From Anaerolineae bacterium (GTDB lineage: Bacteria > Chloroflexota > Anaerolineae > B4-G1), in contig JADHWW010000005.1 of NCBI GenBank assembly GCA_016783285.1, positions 1-40,152 on the forward strand: 40,152 nucleotides of DNA. The letters run 5' to 3'. Of the stretch, positions 10,223-18,354 are shown piece by piece. The notes beneath the pieces are model-generated. The model was not told the origin of the DNA and made no database searches. It worked only from the letters and a program-made list of their open reading frames with translations. A program made the translations under genes and the position numbers. How positions within the stretch are numbered: position 1 is the first letter of the stretch; each line of letters opens with the position of its first letter.

Positions 10223-10253
10223 AAAGGGGCCGGTCGAAAAGACCGGCCCTTTT
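10223..10253 (+). terminator. Rho-independent terminator after apgM
   Basis: Arms 10223-10235 and 10241-10253 form a 13-bp GC-rich stem with one G-U pair around the loop GAAAA, ending in TTTTC. It closes the deoR-ABC-apgM transcript. Confidence 0.85.
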
Positions 10254-10302
10254 CTGTGCGCTGGCTGCGCTAAATGCACCCCAGTGGCGGTAGGTTGGTC
10301 AG

Positions 10303-10331
10303 TTGGCACTACACGCAGAGTATGCTAAAAT
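10303..10331 (+). promoter_or_regulatory. Sigma-70 promoter with extended -10 for the cyclase gene
   Basis: TTGGCA (10303-10308), a 17-base spacer ending in TGC, and TAAAAT (10326-10331). Only six bases separate the -10 box from the ATG at 10338, so the transcript is expected to begin at or next to the A of the start codon. Confidence 0.75.
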
Positions 10332-10337
10332 ACTACT

Positions 10338-13300
10338 ATGCGCTGTCCTCAATGCGGGTCTCCAAATCCTGATACAGCGTCCCATTGCACTGCTTGCGGT
10401 ACTGCCCTCACCAGCGGTGGCAGTCCCTCTCCTCTGTCCCCACTGGGGGAGATAAAAGGGGGGACGGGCGAGACGGACACGCGGCGCGATCTGGCCGCAG
10501 CCCAGGAGGCCGTGCGCCGCCTGCGTCGTTACATCCCTTCTGCCGTTGCTGAGGGTGTCCTGCACGATCAGGAGCGGCTGCGCGGTGAACGCCGCGAGGT
10601 GGCGGTGCTTTTTGCCGATGCGGTGAACTTCACTCACCTCGCGACCTCCCTGGACGCGGAGTCGGTCTTTAATCTGATCAACGACCTGCTGAGCCGCCTG
10701 GTGGAATGTGTCCACCGCTACGATGGCGTCGTAGACAAGTTCACTGGTGATGGCCTGATGGCGGTCTTCGGCGCACCCATCGCACACGAGAACGACCCGG
10801 AACTGGCTGTCCGCGCTGCGTTGGATATGCAAAGGGCCGCGGCTGAGTTCGAGCCCATCGCGCGCACTCAGTTGGGTGCTCCCCTGCAGATGCGCGTCGG
10901 TATCCACAGCGGGCTGGCCGTCGCCGGAATCATTGGCACCCGGGAGCAAGCGGCCTACACCGTCATCGGGGAGACGGTCAACCTGGCAGCGCGATTGGAG
11001 TCGCTGGCCCGGCCCGGCCACATCTTGGTCAGTTCCCGCGTCTACCACCGGACGCGCCCGCTCTTCAACTTCCAGGCGATGGGTACGACTCAGGTCAAAG
11101 GAGTTGACGAGCCTGTGGCGGTCTACGAGGCAATGGGGGATCGCTCCGAACCGTTGCCGACGCGGGGCGTGGTAGGGGTCACGGCCTTGCTCCTGGGGCG
11201 CGATGCCGAGCTGGAGCAGTTACGTGCCTTGTTGTCCGCTCTCCTCGACGATCGGCACGGCCGGCTGGTGACGATTCGTGGTGAGGCTGGCATGGGCAAA
11301 TCGCGGCTGGTCTCCGAATGTCTCTCAATCGTCGTGCCCGGTCAGGTTGCGATCTGGCAAGGGCGTGGGCTGCCCTACGCCCAGGGGGTTGGCTATGGTA
11401 TCTTTCGCTCGTTACTACAAGATGTCCAGCGCACTTACCCGCCTGACACGGCGTGGGATGCCGGGGTCTCACCTGCCCTGCGCCTCTTCCTGCGGCAGAT
11501 ATTGGGACTGCCGCTGGCTCCAGAGGAACGAGCTTCCCTGCGCCACCTGGAACCGGAGCGCGTCAAGCAGTTGACGGCCGTGGCGCTGCGCGAGTGGCTA
11601 TTGGGCGAGGCCCGAGTGCGGCCGGTCATACTGATCCTGGATGACTTCCACTGGGCTGATGACCTCTCGCGAGATGTCTTGGAATCGCTGGCTGGTCTCG
11701 TCCACGAAGCGCCTGTGTTCCTGTGTGTCATCACGCGACCGCGACCGGAGGTGTCTCTGGACCTTGCGGTTCCCCCGGCAGAGGAGCCCCTGGAGGCGCC
11801 TGTATCTCTCTCTCTGGAGTTGAGGCGTCTCTCGCCAGGGCACAGCCGGGCGCTGTTGGGACACCTGGTGGACCTGGAAGGCCTACCAGAGCCGCTTGTC
11901 GACACAATCCTGACCCGCGCCGAGGGCAACCCCTTCTACATTGAAGAGTTCGTGCATATGTTGATTGAGAAGGAGGTGCTGACGCTAGGGGATGGTCAGT
12001 GGCAGGTGGCCTCGGCCGTGGCATTGCAGACACTGGAGGTCCCTACCACCTTGCGTGGGCTGATGATGGCGCGTGTGGACCGTCTGCCAGAGGACTTGCA
12101 GCACGTGCTACGCACTGGTGCTGTCATCGGCCTGCAGTTCGCCGCCCGCTTGCTGGAGAAGGTCGAACGCCGGCTCCACGGTGCCGTCAGGGTGGTACCC
12201 TCGCTGGAACGACTCATCGACTTGGGGTTGCTAGAGGAACGGCCCCAGGCTGGCGAGCAGGTGTACGCCTTCCGCCACATCCTCACTCAGGACACGGTCT
12301 ACCGCAGCCTGCTGCGCAGCCGGCGCCCCGAGATGCATCGCACAGTGGCCGAGTGCATTGAAGACCTCTATGCTGCCGATCTGAGCAACCAGGTCGAAGT
12401 GTTGGCATTGCACTACGACCGCGCCCGCGTGCACGACAAGGCCATGCGCTACGCGCTGCTGGCAGGTGACCGCGCCCGCGAACGATTTGCCAACCGGGAG
12501 GCCATCGAGTACTACAGCCGGGTATTGCAACTCTCACAGCACCTGGGCAACTACCGATCCGAGCGCTGGCAGGCGGCCGTCGGGCTGGGGGAGGTTGAAC
12601 AGCACATCGGCGAGTATGAAGAAGCCACCGCTTGCTATCGTGCTGCGTTGGAAGAGTGGGAGGAGGCTACCCCGGAGGCGCGTGCACAGGCTATGCTCAG
12701 GCTGGGACAGGTGTGGGAGAAGCGCGGTGACCTGCAGGAGGCGGAAACCTGGCTACATCAAGGGCTGGCCCAACTCGGCTACACGAGCGCGACACTCCCC
12801 GCATTGTACGCCCAGATTTACTCAGAGTTGGGATGTCTCAGCCGGCGCCGGGGGGACCTGACCGCAGCGCAGGGGTGGCTGGAGCGGGGGGTGGCCCTGG
12901 TGCGCGATACCGAGCATTACGACGTGCTCTCGTCCATCCTCAACCGGCTGGGGGGTATGTACTACGATCGCAGCGAGTGGGATGAGGCAGCGAAGTGCGT
13001 CGAACGTGCTCTGGGGCTCCGCGAACGGCTGGGGGACGTCGTCGGTTGCGCGCGCTCCCTGAACAACCTGGGCATCCTCAAGGACGCCGGCGGCGATTGG
13101 GATGGCGCGTTGGCCGATTACGAGCGCGCGGCCGAGGTGCACGAGCGCATCGGCGAGGTTGAGGGACTGGCCCTGGCCTGCACGAACCTGGGCGCGCTGT
13201 ACACCGACCGTGGCGAATGGGCCAAAGCGGAGGAGAATCTCTGTCGGAGTCTTGCCATTGCACAGCGCATTGCCCATCCCTACGAACTGGCCCAGGCCCA

Positions 13301-13832
13301 CGCGAATCTAGGTCGGCTCTATCTGCTGCAGGAGCGCTGGGCTGACTGTGCCCGCTACCTGAACACCGCCATTCCCTTGTATGAAGAGGCTGGTGCCTGT
13401 GCCAGCCTGAACCTGAACGATGCCTACTGTTGGCAAGGTATGCTGCACCTGGAACGGGGCCAGATCGATGTTGCTCTGCAGTGGGCCGAGCGCGGCCTTA
13501 ATTTGCTGCGGGAGGTGACTGGCGCCGACGAAGGAGAGTCGGTTGAATGGGGGCGATATGAGCGCCTTGTGGGGCGCATCGCCCAGGCACGCGGCGACCT
13601 GGTGGCCGCTGGCTATCACCTGGAGCGCAGTGCCGCCATCTTTTGTGCCAACGATTCGCAGTTGGAAGCCGGGAGGACGGCTTATTGGAGTGGTTTGCTC
13701 TGGCTGGCGCTGGATCGGCCGGAGGAGGCCCGCGACGAACTGATCGCGGCCAGGCAGGTATTCGAGCGGTTGGGGGCCGCCGCCGATCAGCGGCGCGCCG
13801 AAGAGCAATTGGCGCGGTTTGAAGAAATGTAG
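10338..13832 (+). CDS. Class III adenylate/guanylate cyclase fused to NTPase and TPR domains
   Basis: A 1164-residue cytosolic signalling protein. A zinc ribbon (Cys3, Cys6, Cys17, Cys20) is followed by a low-complexity linker and a cyclase catalytic domain (about 85-265). Metal ligands are Asp94 and Asp138, the substrate-specifying Lys is 134, and Asn215 and Arg219 complete the site. The second specificity residue is Thr208 (YTVIG), as in class IIIb cyclases such as bicarbonate-responsive soluble adenylate cyclases. Next comes an AAA/STAND-like NTPase: Walker A GEAGMGKS 315-322 and Walker B VILILDDFHWAD. The C-terminal third is TPR repeats. The layout matches mammalian sAC, except that a single catalytic domain implies a homodimer. 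cAMP is the expected product; activation by bicarbonate is inference. The mRNA appears leaderless. Its stop TAG lies inside a palindromic repeat. Confidence 0.92.
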   Translation: MRCPQCGSPNPDTASHCTACGTALTSGGSPSPLSPLGEIKGGTGETDTRRDLAAAQEAVRRLRRYIPSAVAEGVLHDQERLRGERREVAVLFADAVNFTHLATSLDAESVFNLINDLLSRLVECVHRYDGVVDKFTGDGLMAVFGAPIAHENDPELAVRAALDMQRAAAEFEPIARTQLGAPLQMRVGIHSGLAVAGIIGTREQAAYTVIGETVNLAARLESLARPGHILVSSRVYHRTRPLFNFQAMGTTQVKGVDEPVAVYEAMGDRSEPLPTRGVVGVTALLLGRDAELEQLRALLSALLDDRHGRLVTIRGEAGMGKSRLVSECLSIVVPGQVAIWQGRGLPYAQGVGYGIFRSLLQDVQRTYPPDTAWDAGVSPALRLFLRQILGLPLAPEERASLRHLEPERVKQLTAVALREWLLGEARVRPVILILDDFHWADDLSRDVLESLAGLVHEAPVFLCVITRPRPEVSLDLAVPPAEEPLEAPVSLSLELRRLSPGHSRALLGHLVDLEGLPEPLVDTILTRAEGNPFYIEEFVHMLIEKEVLTLGDGQWQVASAVALQTLEVPTTLRGLMMARVDRLPEDLQHVLRTGAVIGLQFAARLLEKVERRLHGAVRVVPSLERLIDLGLLEERPQAGEQVYAFRHILTQDTVYRSLLRSRRPEMHRTVAECIEDLYAADLSNQVEVLALHYDRARVHDKAMRYALLAGDRARERFANREAIEYYSRVLQLSQHLGNYRSERWQAAVGLGEVEQHIGEYEEATACYRAALEEWEEATPEARAQAMLRLGQVWEKRGDLQEAETWLHQGLAQLGYTSATLPALYAQIYSELGCLSRRRGDLTAAQGWLERGVALVRDTEHYDVLSSILNRLGGMYYDRSEWDEAAKCVERALGLRERLGDVVGCARSLNNLGILKDAGGDWDGALADYERAAEVHERIGEVEGLALACTNLGALYTDRGEWAKAEENLCRSLAIAQRIAHPYELAQAHANLGRLYLLQERWADCARYLNTAIPLYEEAGACASLNLNDAYCWQGMLHLERGQIDVALQWAERGLNLLREVTGADEGESVEWGRYERLVGRIAQARGDLVAAGYHLERSAAIFCANDSQLEAGRTAYWSGLLWLALDRPEEARDELIAARQVFERLGAAADQRRAEEQLARFEEM
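10418..10470. repeat. Low-complexity C/G-run insert in the cyclase linker
   Basis: Between the zinc ribbon and the cyclase domain the DNA changes to runs of C and G with CCCCACTGGGGGAGAT and a following GGGGGGA, encoding Ser/Pro/Gly-rich linker residues 28-48. It resembles the C/G-run repeat in the alkyltransferase-like gene at 38931-38974 (CCCCTCACTGGGGG), so both may be in-frame copies of one element. Confidence 0.4.
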
Positions 13833-13852
13833 GACAAGTTGCCAACTTGTCC
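13832..13852. repeat. Palindromic repeat, GGACAAG family, copy 2
   Basis: A 21-base perfect palindrome (arms GGACAAGTTG and CAACTTGTCC, one central base). The TA just before it plus its first G form the TAG stop of the cyclase gene. Confidence 0.8.
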
Positions 13853-13869
13853 AACAATAGCGTACAGCA

Positions 13870-13900
13870 ACGTAGGACAGGATGGCATCCTGTCCTACGT
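13870..13900. repeat. Palindromic repeat, GGACAAG family, copy 3 (31 bp)
   Basis: Perfect 15-base arms around one central G, core TAGGACAGGATG. It lies 17 bases after copy 2, between the convergent cyclase and protease genes, where the pair could act as bidirectional terminators. Confidence 0.8.
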
Positions 13901-13923
13901 CGGCTTCAGCGCTATCCCTGTTG

Positions 13924-13941
13924 CCGTCACACGAGTGACGG
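13924..13941 (-). terminator. Short hairpin just downstream of the protease gene
   Basis: Seven-base arms CCGTCAC (13924-13930) and GTGACGG (13935-13941) with a 4-base loop, two bases after the protease stop. There is no T-run, so termination is only a possibility. Confidence 0.35.
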
Positions 13942-13943
13942 GA

Positions 13944-15884
13944 TCATTCGGCGTTCACCCAGATGTTATTGCCCACGTCTGATGTTCCGGTGGGCGCATT
14001 CTCCAGATTGGCGAAGGCCGCTGCCCACTCTGGGTCGCCGATGGTGTCAGCCCAACTGCGGCCATCGGCCCAACTGCGGCCGTCGGCCCAACTCTCGTAA
14101 CCGCCGGCCCACGAGGAGTAACCGCCGGCCCAATTGAAGTTGTCGGCCCAACTACGGCCATCGGCCCAACTACGGCCATCGGCCCAACTACGGCCGTCGG
14201 CCCAACTGCGGCCGTCGGCCCAACTGCGGCCACCGCTCCAGCAATCATAGTCACCGGTCCAACTGTCGTAGGCGCCGGCCCAGGTATTGTAACCACCAGC
14301 CCAACTCTCGTATCCGCTGAGCCAATCGTGGAAGCCGCCTGACCAGTTGGTCGTGCCGCCAGCCCAATCGTCGTAGCCATCGGCCCAACTGTCGTACTCA
14401 CCGTTCCACCTGTCATAGCCACCAGACCAGTAATCCCCTCCGTCATCGTGGATGCGGAATTCCTCGGTCTCAGGATCATAGTAGGTCCAGCCCTGGTAGT
14501 GGTCCTGGGGCTCCTGGCCAGCCAGGTCAGCCGCCAGGTCCATACCCTGGTTCGCCATACATTCTATGTCGGTGAAGACGGCGTCAGGTGCCCAGACGCG
14601 GCCTGCTCCCTGCTCCCACGTGCTATAGGCTGCCTCTCCGGTGTACTCGCTGAACTGCGGACGGGCGGTCATCGTCAATCGGCACTTCACCTGGTCGGGC
14701 GTCAATTCAGGGTGTTCGCTGAGTACCAGGGCGGAGATGCCGGAGACCACGGCCGTGGACATGGAGGTGCCCGCCATCTGGAAGTAGTGGTTGTCGATCC
14801 GGTTTTCGGGGTATTGTTGGCTCAGGTACGTGTTGCGCTGCATCAGCGAGATGACGTGCGCTCCCGGCGCGATCAGGTCGGGTTTGACGAAGGCGTCCAG
14901 GGTGGGGCCAGTGGCGGAGAAGGGCAGGATGTAGTCGTCGCTGAAGTCCTCCGGGGTACGGTTGTCGGTGAACGCGCCCACGGTGATGACGTAGGGGGTG
15001 TTGCCCGGCACGCCGATGCTCATCGGGTCGGGGCCGGTGTTGCCTATGCTGGCAACCACGACGATGCCGGCCTGCCAGGCTGCCATGGCCGCCAGGTTGA
15101 ACGGGTCGGCCCAGTAGGGTGCGTACACCGGCGCGTACAGCGAGATGTTGAGCACACGGATGTTGTAGGTGTCCTTGTTCTGTACGATCCAGTCGATTCC
15201 CTGAAGCACCTCCGCGTAGGTGCCCACGCCGGTCTCGTCGAGCACGCGCACGGCCACCAGATTGGCGGCAGGCGCGATGCCTCGGTACTCTTTGTCTTGC
15301 CGCTCATAGGCACTGTTGCCTATGATGCCCGCGACGTGAGTGCCGTGGCCGTTGGGGTCCCTGGGCGACCGGAGCAAACGGTGTGGCTTGTACAGTTTTT
15401 CAGAGAACACGTCATAGTAGGCCAGAATGCGGTTGCCTCCGCCCTTTGGGGGTCGGCGAAGAGTGCTGAAGGTGGGGTCAATCCCGCTGTCGAGGATGGC
15501 CACCGTGACGTCTGCCCCCAGGTTGCCGGTCTCCCACACCTCAGCAGCCCCGATGGTCTTGACAAACTCCACATCGACGCGCTGGCCTGACTGCTGCACC
15601 GGGCGGTCTTCCGTCACGCGGATGACGCCGTCTGTTTCGGCCAGGCGAGCCAGACAGTCCTGGGGTACCTCAGCCACGACAGCGTTGATGATGCCGATCT
15701 CAGCCGTGACATGGCCACCGTTGGCGTTCACGGCTGCTACAGCGTCGGCGACGCTGGTACCCTGTACAATGACGCGCACCGAAGGCAGTGGAGCGGGTAC
15801 TGCGCTGACGAGCGTCATCGCCAGTGTGCATAGGACCAAAAAAGTAGCCACTCTACGGATGTTGGTCTGGTTCTTCATCTTCAT
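13944..15884 (-). CDS. Secreted subtilisin-like serine protease with Trp-rich repeat tail
   Basis: A 646-residue S8 peptidase. A signal peptide (about 1-30, ending LVSAVPA) is followed by an inhibitor_I9-like propeptide (about 35-95) and a catalytic domain (about 105-435). The triad is Asp132 (AILDSGID), His180 (NGHGTHVAG) and Ser374 (AGTSMSTA), with oxyanion Asn282 in ASIGNTG, so it should be active. Residues 486-613 are a tandem array of Trp repeats (SWADGR and SWAGGY types), then a short unrelated end. The array may bind surfaces or carbohydrate, or fold as a stacked-Trp solenoid; its role is unknown. Start ATG 15884 has AAGGGGG about 2-7 bases upstream; a second ATG two codons on is equally possible. 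The secreted enzyme could supply peptides to the dpp transporter in this window. Confidence 0.93.
   Translation of the reverse strand: MKMKNQTNIRRVATFLVLCTLAMTLVSAVPAPLPSVRVIVQGTSVADAVAAVNANGGHVTAEIGIINAVVAEVPQDCLARLAETDGVIRVTEDRPVQQSGQRVDVEFVKTIGAAEVWETGNLGADVTVAILDSGIDPTFSTLRRPPKGGGNRILAYYDVFSEKLYKPHRLLRSPRDPNGHGTHVAGIIGNSAYERQDKEYRGIAPAANLVAVRVLDETGVGTYAEVLQGIDWIVQNKDTYNIRVLNISLYAPVYAPYWADPFNLAAMAAWQAGIVVVASIGNTGPDPMSIGVPGNTPYVITVGAFTDNRTPEDFSDDYILPFSATGPTLDAFVKPDLIAPGAHVISLMQRNTYLSQQYPENRIDNHYFQMAGTSMSTAVVSGISALVLSEHPELTPDQVKCRLTMTARPQFSEYTGEAAYSTWEQGAGRVWAPDAVFTDIECMANQGMDLAADLAGQEPQDHYQGWTYYDPETEEFRIHDDGGDYWSGGYDRWNGEYDSWADGYDDWAGGTTNWSGGFHDWLSGYESWAGGYNTWAGAYDSWTGDYDCWSGGRSWADGRSWADGRSWADGRSWADGRSWADNFNWAGGYSSWAGGYESWADGRSWADGRSWADTIGDPEWAAAFANLENAPTGTSDVGNNIWVNAE
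14046..14429 (-). repeat. Tandem 18-21 bp coding repeats (SWADGR / SWAGGY)
   Basis: Two unit types alternate in blocks. A 6-residue unit, SWADGR, is encoded by 18-bp DNA repeats that are nearly identical (five in a row at about 14140-14235 and three more at about 14047-14098). A more diverged 7-residue unit has the form W-[AST]-[DG]-x-Y-[DENS]-[STD]. The near-identity of the 18-bp copies points to recent expansion by slippage or recombination. Confidence 0.85.
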
Positions 15885-16216
15885 ACCCCCTTGTTTCTTA
15901 TAACTCTATCCCGGATTTCTAACCATTCTCTGAGAGTTTTGGTGCTATGATGACGCTCTATATGATTGCTCTAACCATCTTCTAACCATAATGACGTAGT
16001 ATTCTAACTTCTCTCGATACTATAATACCACAACTCGACAGGCTAGTGAATAGGAAATTAGTACTATTGCTCTTGGTTGCCTGTCGCCGGGGGTCTTACC
16101 AGGTGGGTCGTGCTTGGAGGTCGGGGTGATGGCAGGATCGCTGCGTCTGGGAGAGGCTGCGCTGGGGTACCAGAGCCAGCCTCAGGGGTGGGTGCAGGTC
16201 CGCAGTCCGGCTCGCC
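15885..16216. other. AT-rich intergenic region with 11-bp-phased direct repeats
   Basis: Upstream of the protease gene. The string TCTAACCAT (ATGGTTAGA on the minus strand) occurs at 15918-15926, 15970-15978 and 15981-15989, with a variant TCTAACTT at 16003-16010. The last three begin 11 and 22 bases apart, one and two helical turns, as in binding sites of OmpR/PhoB-type regulators. A candidate minus-strand promoter is TTCACT (16045-16050), 17 bases, TATTAT (16022-16027). The part 16060-16216 shows nothing I can interpret. Confidence 0.5.
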
Positions 16217-17320
16217 TTAGTCGGCCTGGCTTTGCTCCTGTGCTTTCAACCACATTGCCTGGTACGGGCCGACGGTGAGTCTCAGATCATCGCTGTCAGC
16301 CACCGGGTAGGACGTCCCCGAGATAACGTCCCGCAGGGCACCGGTGTGCTGGATGGACAACGCTTTCAAATCGACTCGGAAGGGTTGTGCGGAGTTAGAC
16401 ACGTTGTGGATGCAGATGATCTTCTCGCACCCGTCCGGGGAGGTGCGCACCAGCGTGAACAGCGATTCGTTGCCAGAAGGGCTAAAGAGCACCTGCTGCG
16501 CGCCGTTGGGATGAAAGGCCGGGTGTGCCGCGCGTGTGCGGATGAGGTGGAGGTAAGGATAGAACACCCTGGAGCACAGCGAGGAGGGGTTCGCTAACTC
16601 ACGCTCCAGTTCGTCGCGCCGGAACTTCTCCCGGTTGATGGAGCGATACCGCCCGGTCTCCTCCACGCCGGCGGGGTAACTGTGGGAACCGAACAGACTG
16701 TGTGCGTAGATGCCCGGCACTCCAGCCAGGCTGAGCATAATCGCCTGGGAGGCCAGGAAGCGGCGCGTCTGCAAGTCCAGCGGCTCGGCACTGCTAGGAT
16801 CAGAGAGCGCATCGAAGTAGGAGATGTTCAGTTCGTAGACGCTTTGGCTGCCGTCAGCATTCGTCTTGTAAGAGACAAAACCGCCGTGGTCGAGAGTGCG
16901 CTTGACCAGGCTCTGAACCTCCGACGGGCTGAGGATACCCTCGACAGGCCGCACCCCGATCCCGTCGTGGGAGGCCAGGAAGTTGAAGAAGGTGGTGCTA
17001 CCGGAGGGGGTGGAGAGGTCGGCGGCCCACCTGGAGAGGTAGGAGGCAGCGCCGGAATGGAAGGCGTGGAGAGCCAGAGGGGGCAGAGAGAACTGGTAGA
17101 CCATCTGGGCCTCATCTGAGCCGTCGCCGAAGTATGAGATGTTCTCCTCGTGAGGGACGTTGGTCTCGGTGACGATAATCACGTGGGGTACGACGGTGTC
17201 AAAAACGGCGCGAAGGAGTTTCACCACCCGATGTGTCTCCTCCAGATGGATGCAGGTGGTACCGACCTTTTTCCACAGGTAGGCGATGGCGTCCAGGGTG
17301 GTCGTCAGCGCCAGTGCTGC
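16217..17320 (-). pseudogene. N-terminally truncated GH13 sucrose-phosphorylase-like enzyme
   Basis: The frame encodes the last two thirds of a GH13_18-type phosphorylase. Homologous sequence begins at LDAIAYLWKKVGTTCIHLEE near 17279, upstream of the first plausible start (GTG at about 17227), and runs through ITETNVPHEEN-like TETNVPHEENISYFG, FLASHDGIGVRP, a SLAGVPGIYAHSLFGS segment and a beta-rich C-terminal domain to TAA. Intact relatives are roughly 550-560 residues; about 190 N-terminal residues, half of the catalytic barrel, are missing. The frame is open back to the TAG of the preceding receiver-GAF gene, with unrelated residues in between, so the break looks like a deletion joining two genes. 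The gene is most likely dead. The original substrate was sucrose or a related glucoside. Confidence 0.8.
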
Positions 17321-18331
17321 CTACCGCAGCGTCTCCTGCTCCAGACCGCGCCGTCGGGTCTCCTCGTACAGCCGGGCGTTCTGAATGGCGATGGCGGCAA
17401 CATTGGCCAGGGCGGAGAGGAGGTCTATGTCCTCCTGGGTGTATGCATCCAGCCGGTTACTCTGCGCCTGCATCACGCCGATCGTCTTGCCTTCGATTTT
17501 CATCGGTACGTAGATCGCCGAATTAACCGAGTCTTTCTGCTGCTCAGCCGGCGGTGGCCCTTCGCTGACTGTTCCGTCCTGCGCGACCTTATACTCAGTC
17601 CTGGTCGTCCTCATCGCCCTGCGCCAGTCGGGGACGTAGAACGGCTTGCCAGTGTGGATCACCTGGCTCTGGGTGCCGTGTCCTGTTCTCTCTAGTGGGA
17701 TAGGAGGGAAGTTTGTTACATCGCGCACAGCGCCATGACTGACCATGTACCCTGCCTGGATAAGTTGTGTCTCATCGTCGTAGGAGGAGACGATGAAGGC
17801 GTCGGCATCCATCAGCGGGTGTATGTGCTCGTGGATGATGTGGTAAATCTCACCGATATCTCTGCTCTCCCCCAACGTTAGGGCCAACCGGTTCACGGCG
17901 ATTTGCTGATCCAGAAGGCGCTGCAGAGTTTCCTTGCTTTCCCGCAGTATCTCCTTGGCCTCCCGCTTCTCGACGGCCCTGTGGATCGTCACCAGTAACT
18001 GATCCATATCGTAGGGCTTCTGTACGTAGCCATAGGCGCCCAGGTTGATCGCCTCGATGGCCGATTCCTGTGTGGCGTCCCCAGTGAGCACGATGCACTG
18101 TGTGTCCGGTGATCGCCTTCTGATCTCCTCCAGCAGCGCCAGGCCGGACATGTCATCTAGCCTCAGGTCAATCAAGGCTACAGCGGGCATCTCCACCTGG
18201 ACCCTGTCCAAGGCTTCCTTTCCCCTGCCGACGGCTATAGGGGCGTACTCCTTGGCCCTGAGGATGTCGGAGAGCGTCTCCCTCAGACCGGGGTCATCAT
18301 CCACGATGAGAACACTGTCCTTCGTACCCAT
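17321..18331 (-). CDS. Response regulator: receiver domain plus GAF domain
   Basis: A 336-residue protein. The receiver domain (1-122) has acidic pair Asp11/Asp12, phospho-acceptor Asp55 (VALIDLRLDD), Thr83 and Lys105, so it should be phosphorylatable. A coiled linker (about 122-150) leads to a GAF domain (about 150-325) that could bind a small ligand. There is no DNA-binding, kinase or cyclic-di-GMP output domain. The protein stops at QETLR right after the GAF helix RLYEETRR, where many relatives continue into a histidine kinase. Because a truncated glycosidase begins immediately afterwards, the C-terminus may have been lost in the same rearrangement. It lies 23 bases after the receiver-histidine kinase gene, its likely partner. 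Confidence 0.85.
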   Translation of the reverse strand: MGTKDSVLIVDDDPGLRETLSDILRAKEYAPIAVGRGKEALDRVQVEMPAVALIDLRLDDMSGLALLEEIRRRSPDTQCIVLTGDATQESAIEAINLGAYGYVQKPYDMDQLLVTIHRAVEKREAKEILRESKETLQRLLDQQIAVNRLALTLGESRDIGEIYHIIHEHIHPLMDADAFIVSSYDDETQLIQAGYMVSHGAVRDVTNFPPIPLERTGHGTQSQVIHTGKPFYVPDWRRAMRTTRTEYKVAQDGTVSEGPPPAEQQKDSVNSAIYVPMKIEGKTIGVMQAQSNRLDAYTQEDIDLLSALANVAAIAIQNARLYEETRRRGLEQETLR

Positions 18332-18354
18332 GGTTTACCTTTGGTGCACTATGG

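Noticed and set aside
14046..14235. Regular 18-bp repeats that could suggest a CRISPR array or minisatellite
   Set aside because: No spacers of unique sequence, no cas genes, and the repeats are in frame within the protease and encode the SWADGR tail.
14448..15590. 380-codon open frame on the plus strand, antisense to the protease gene
   Set aside because: No recognisable motifs, composition typical of an antisense frame of GC-rich DNA, and it lies wholly over a well-supported protease with complete catalytic triad.
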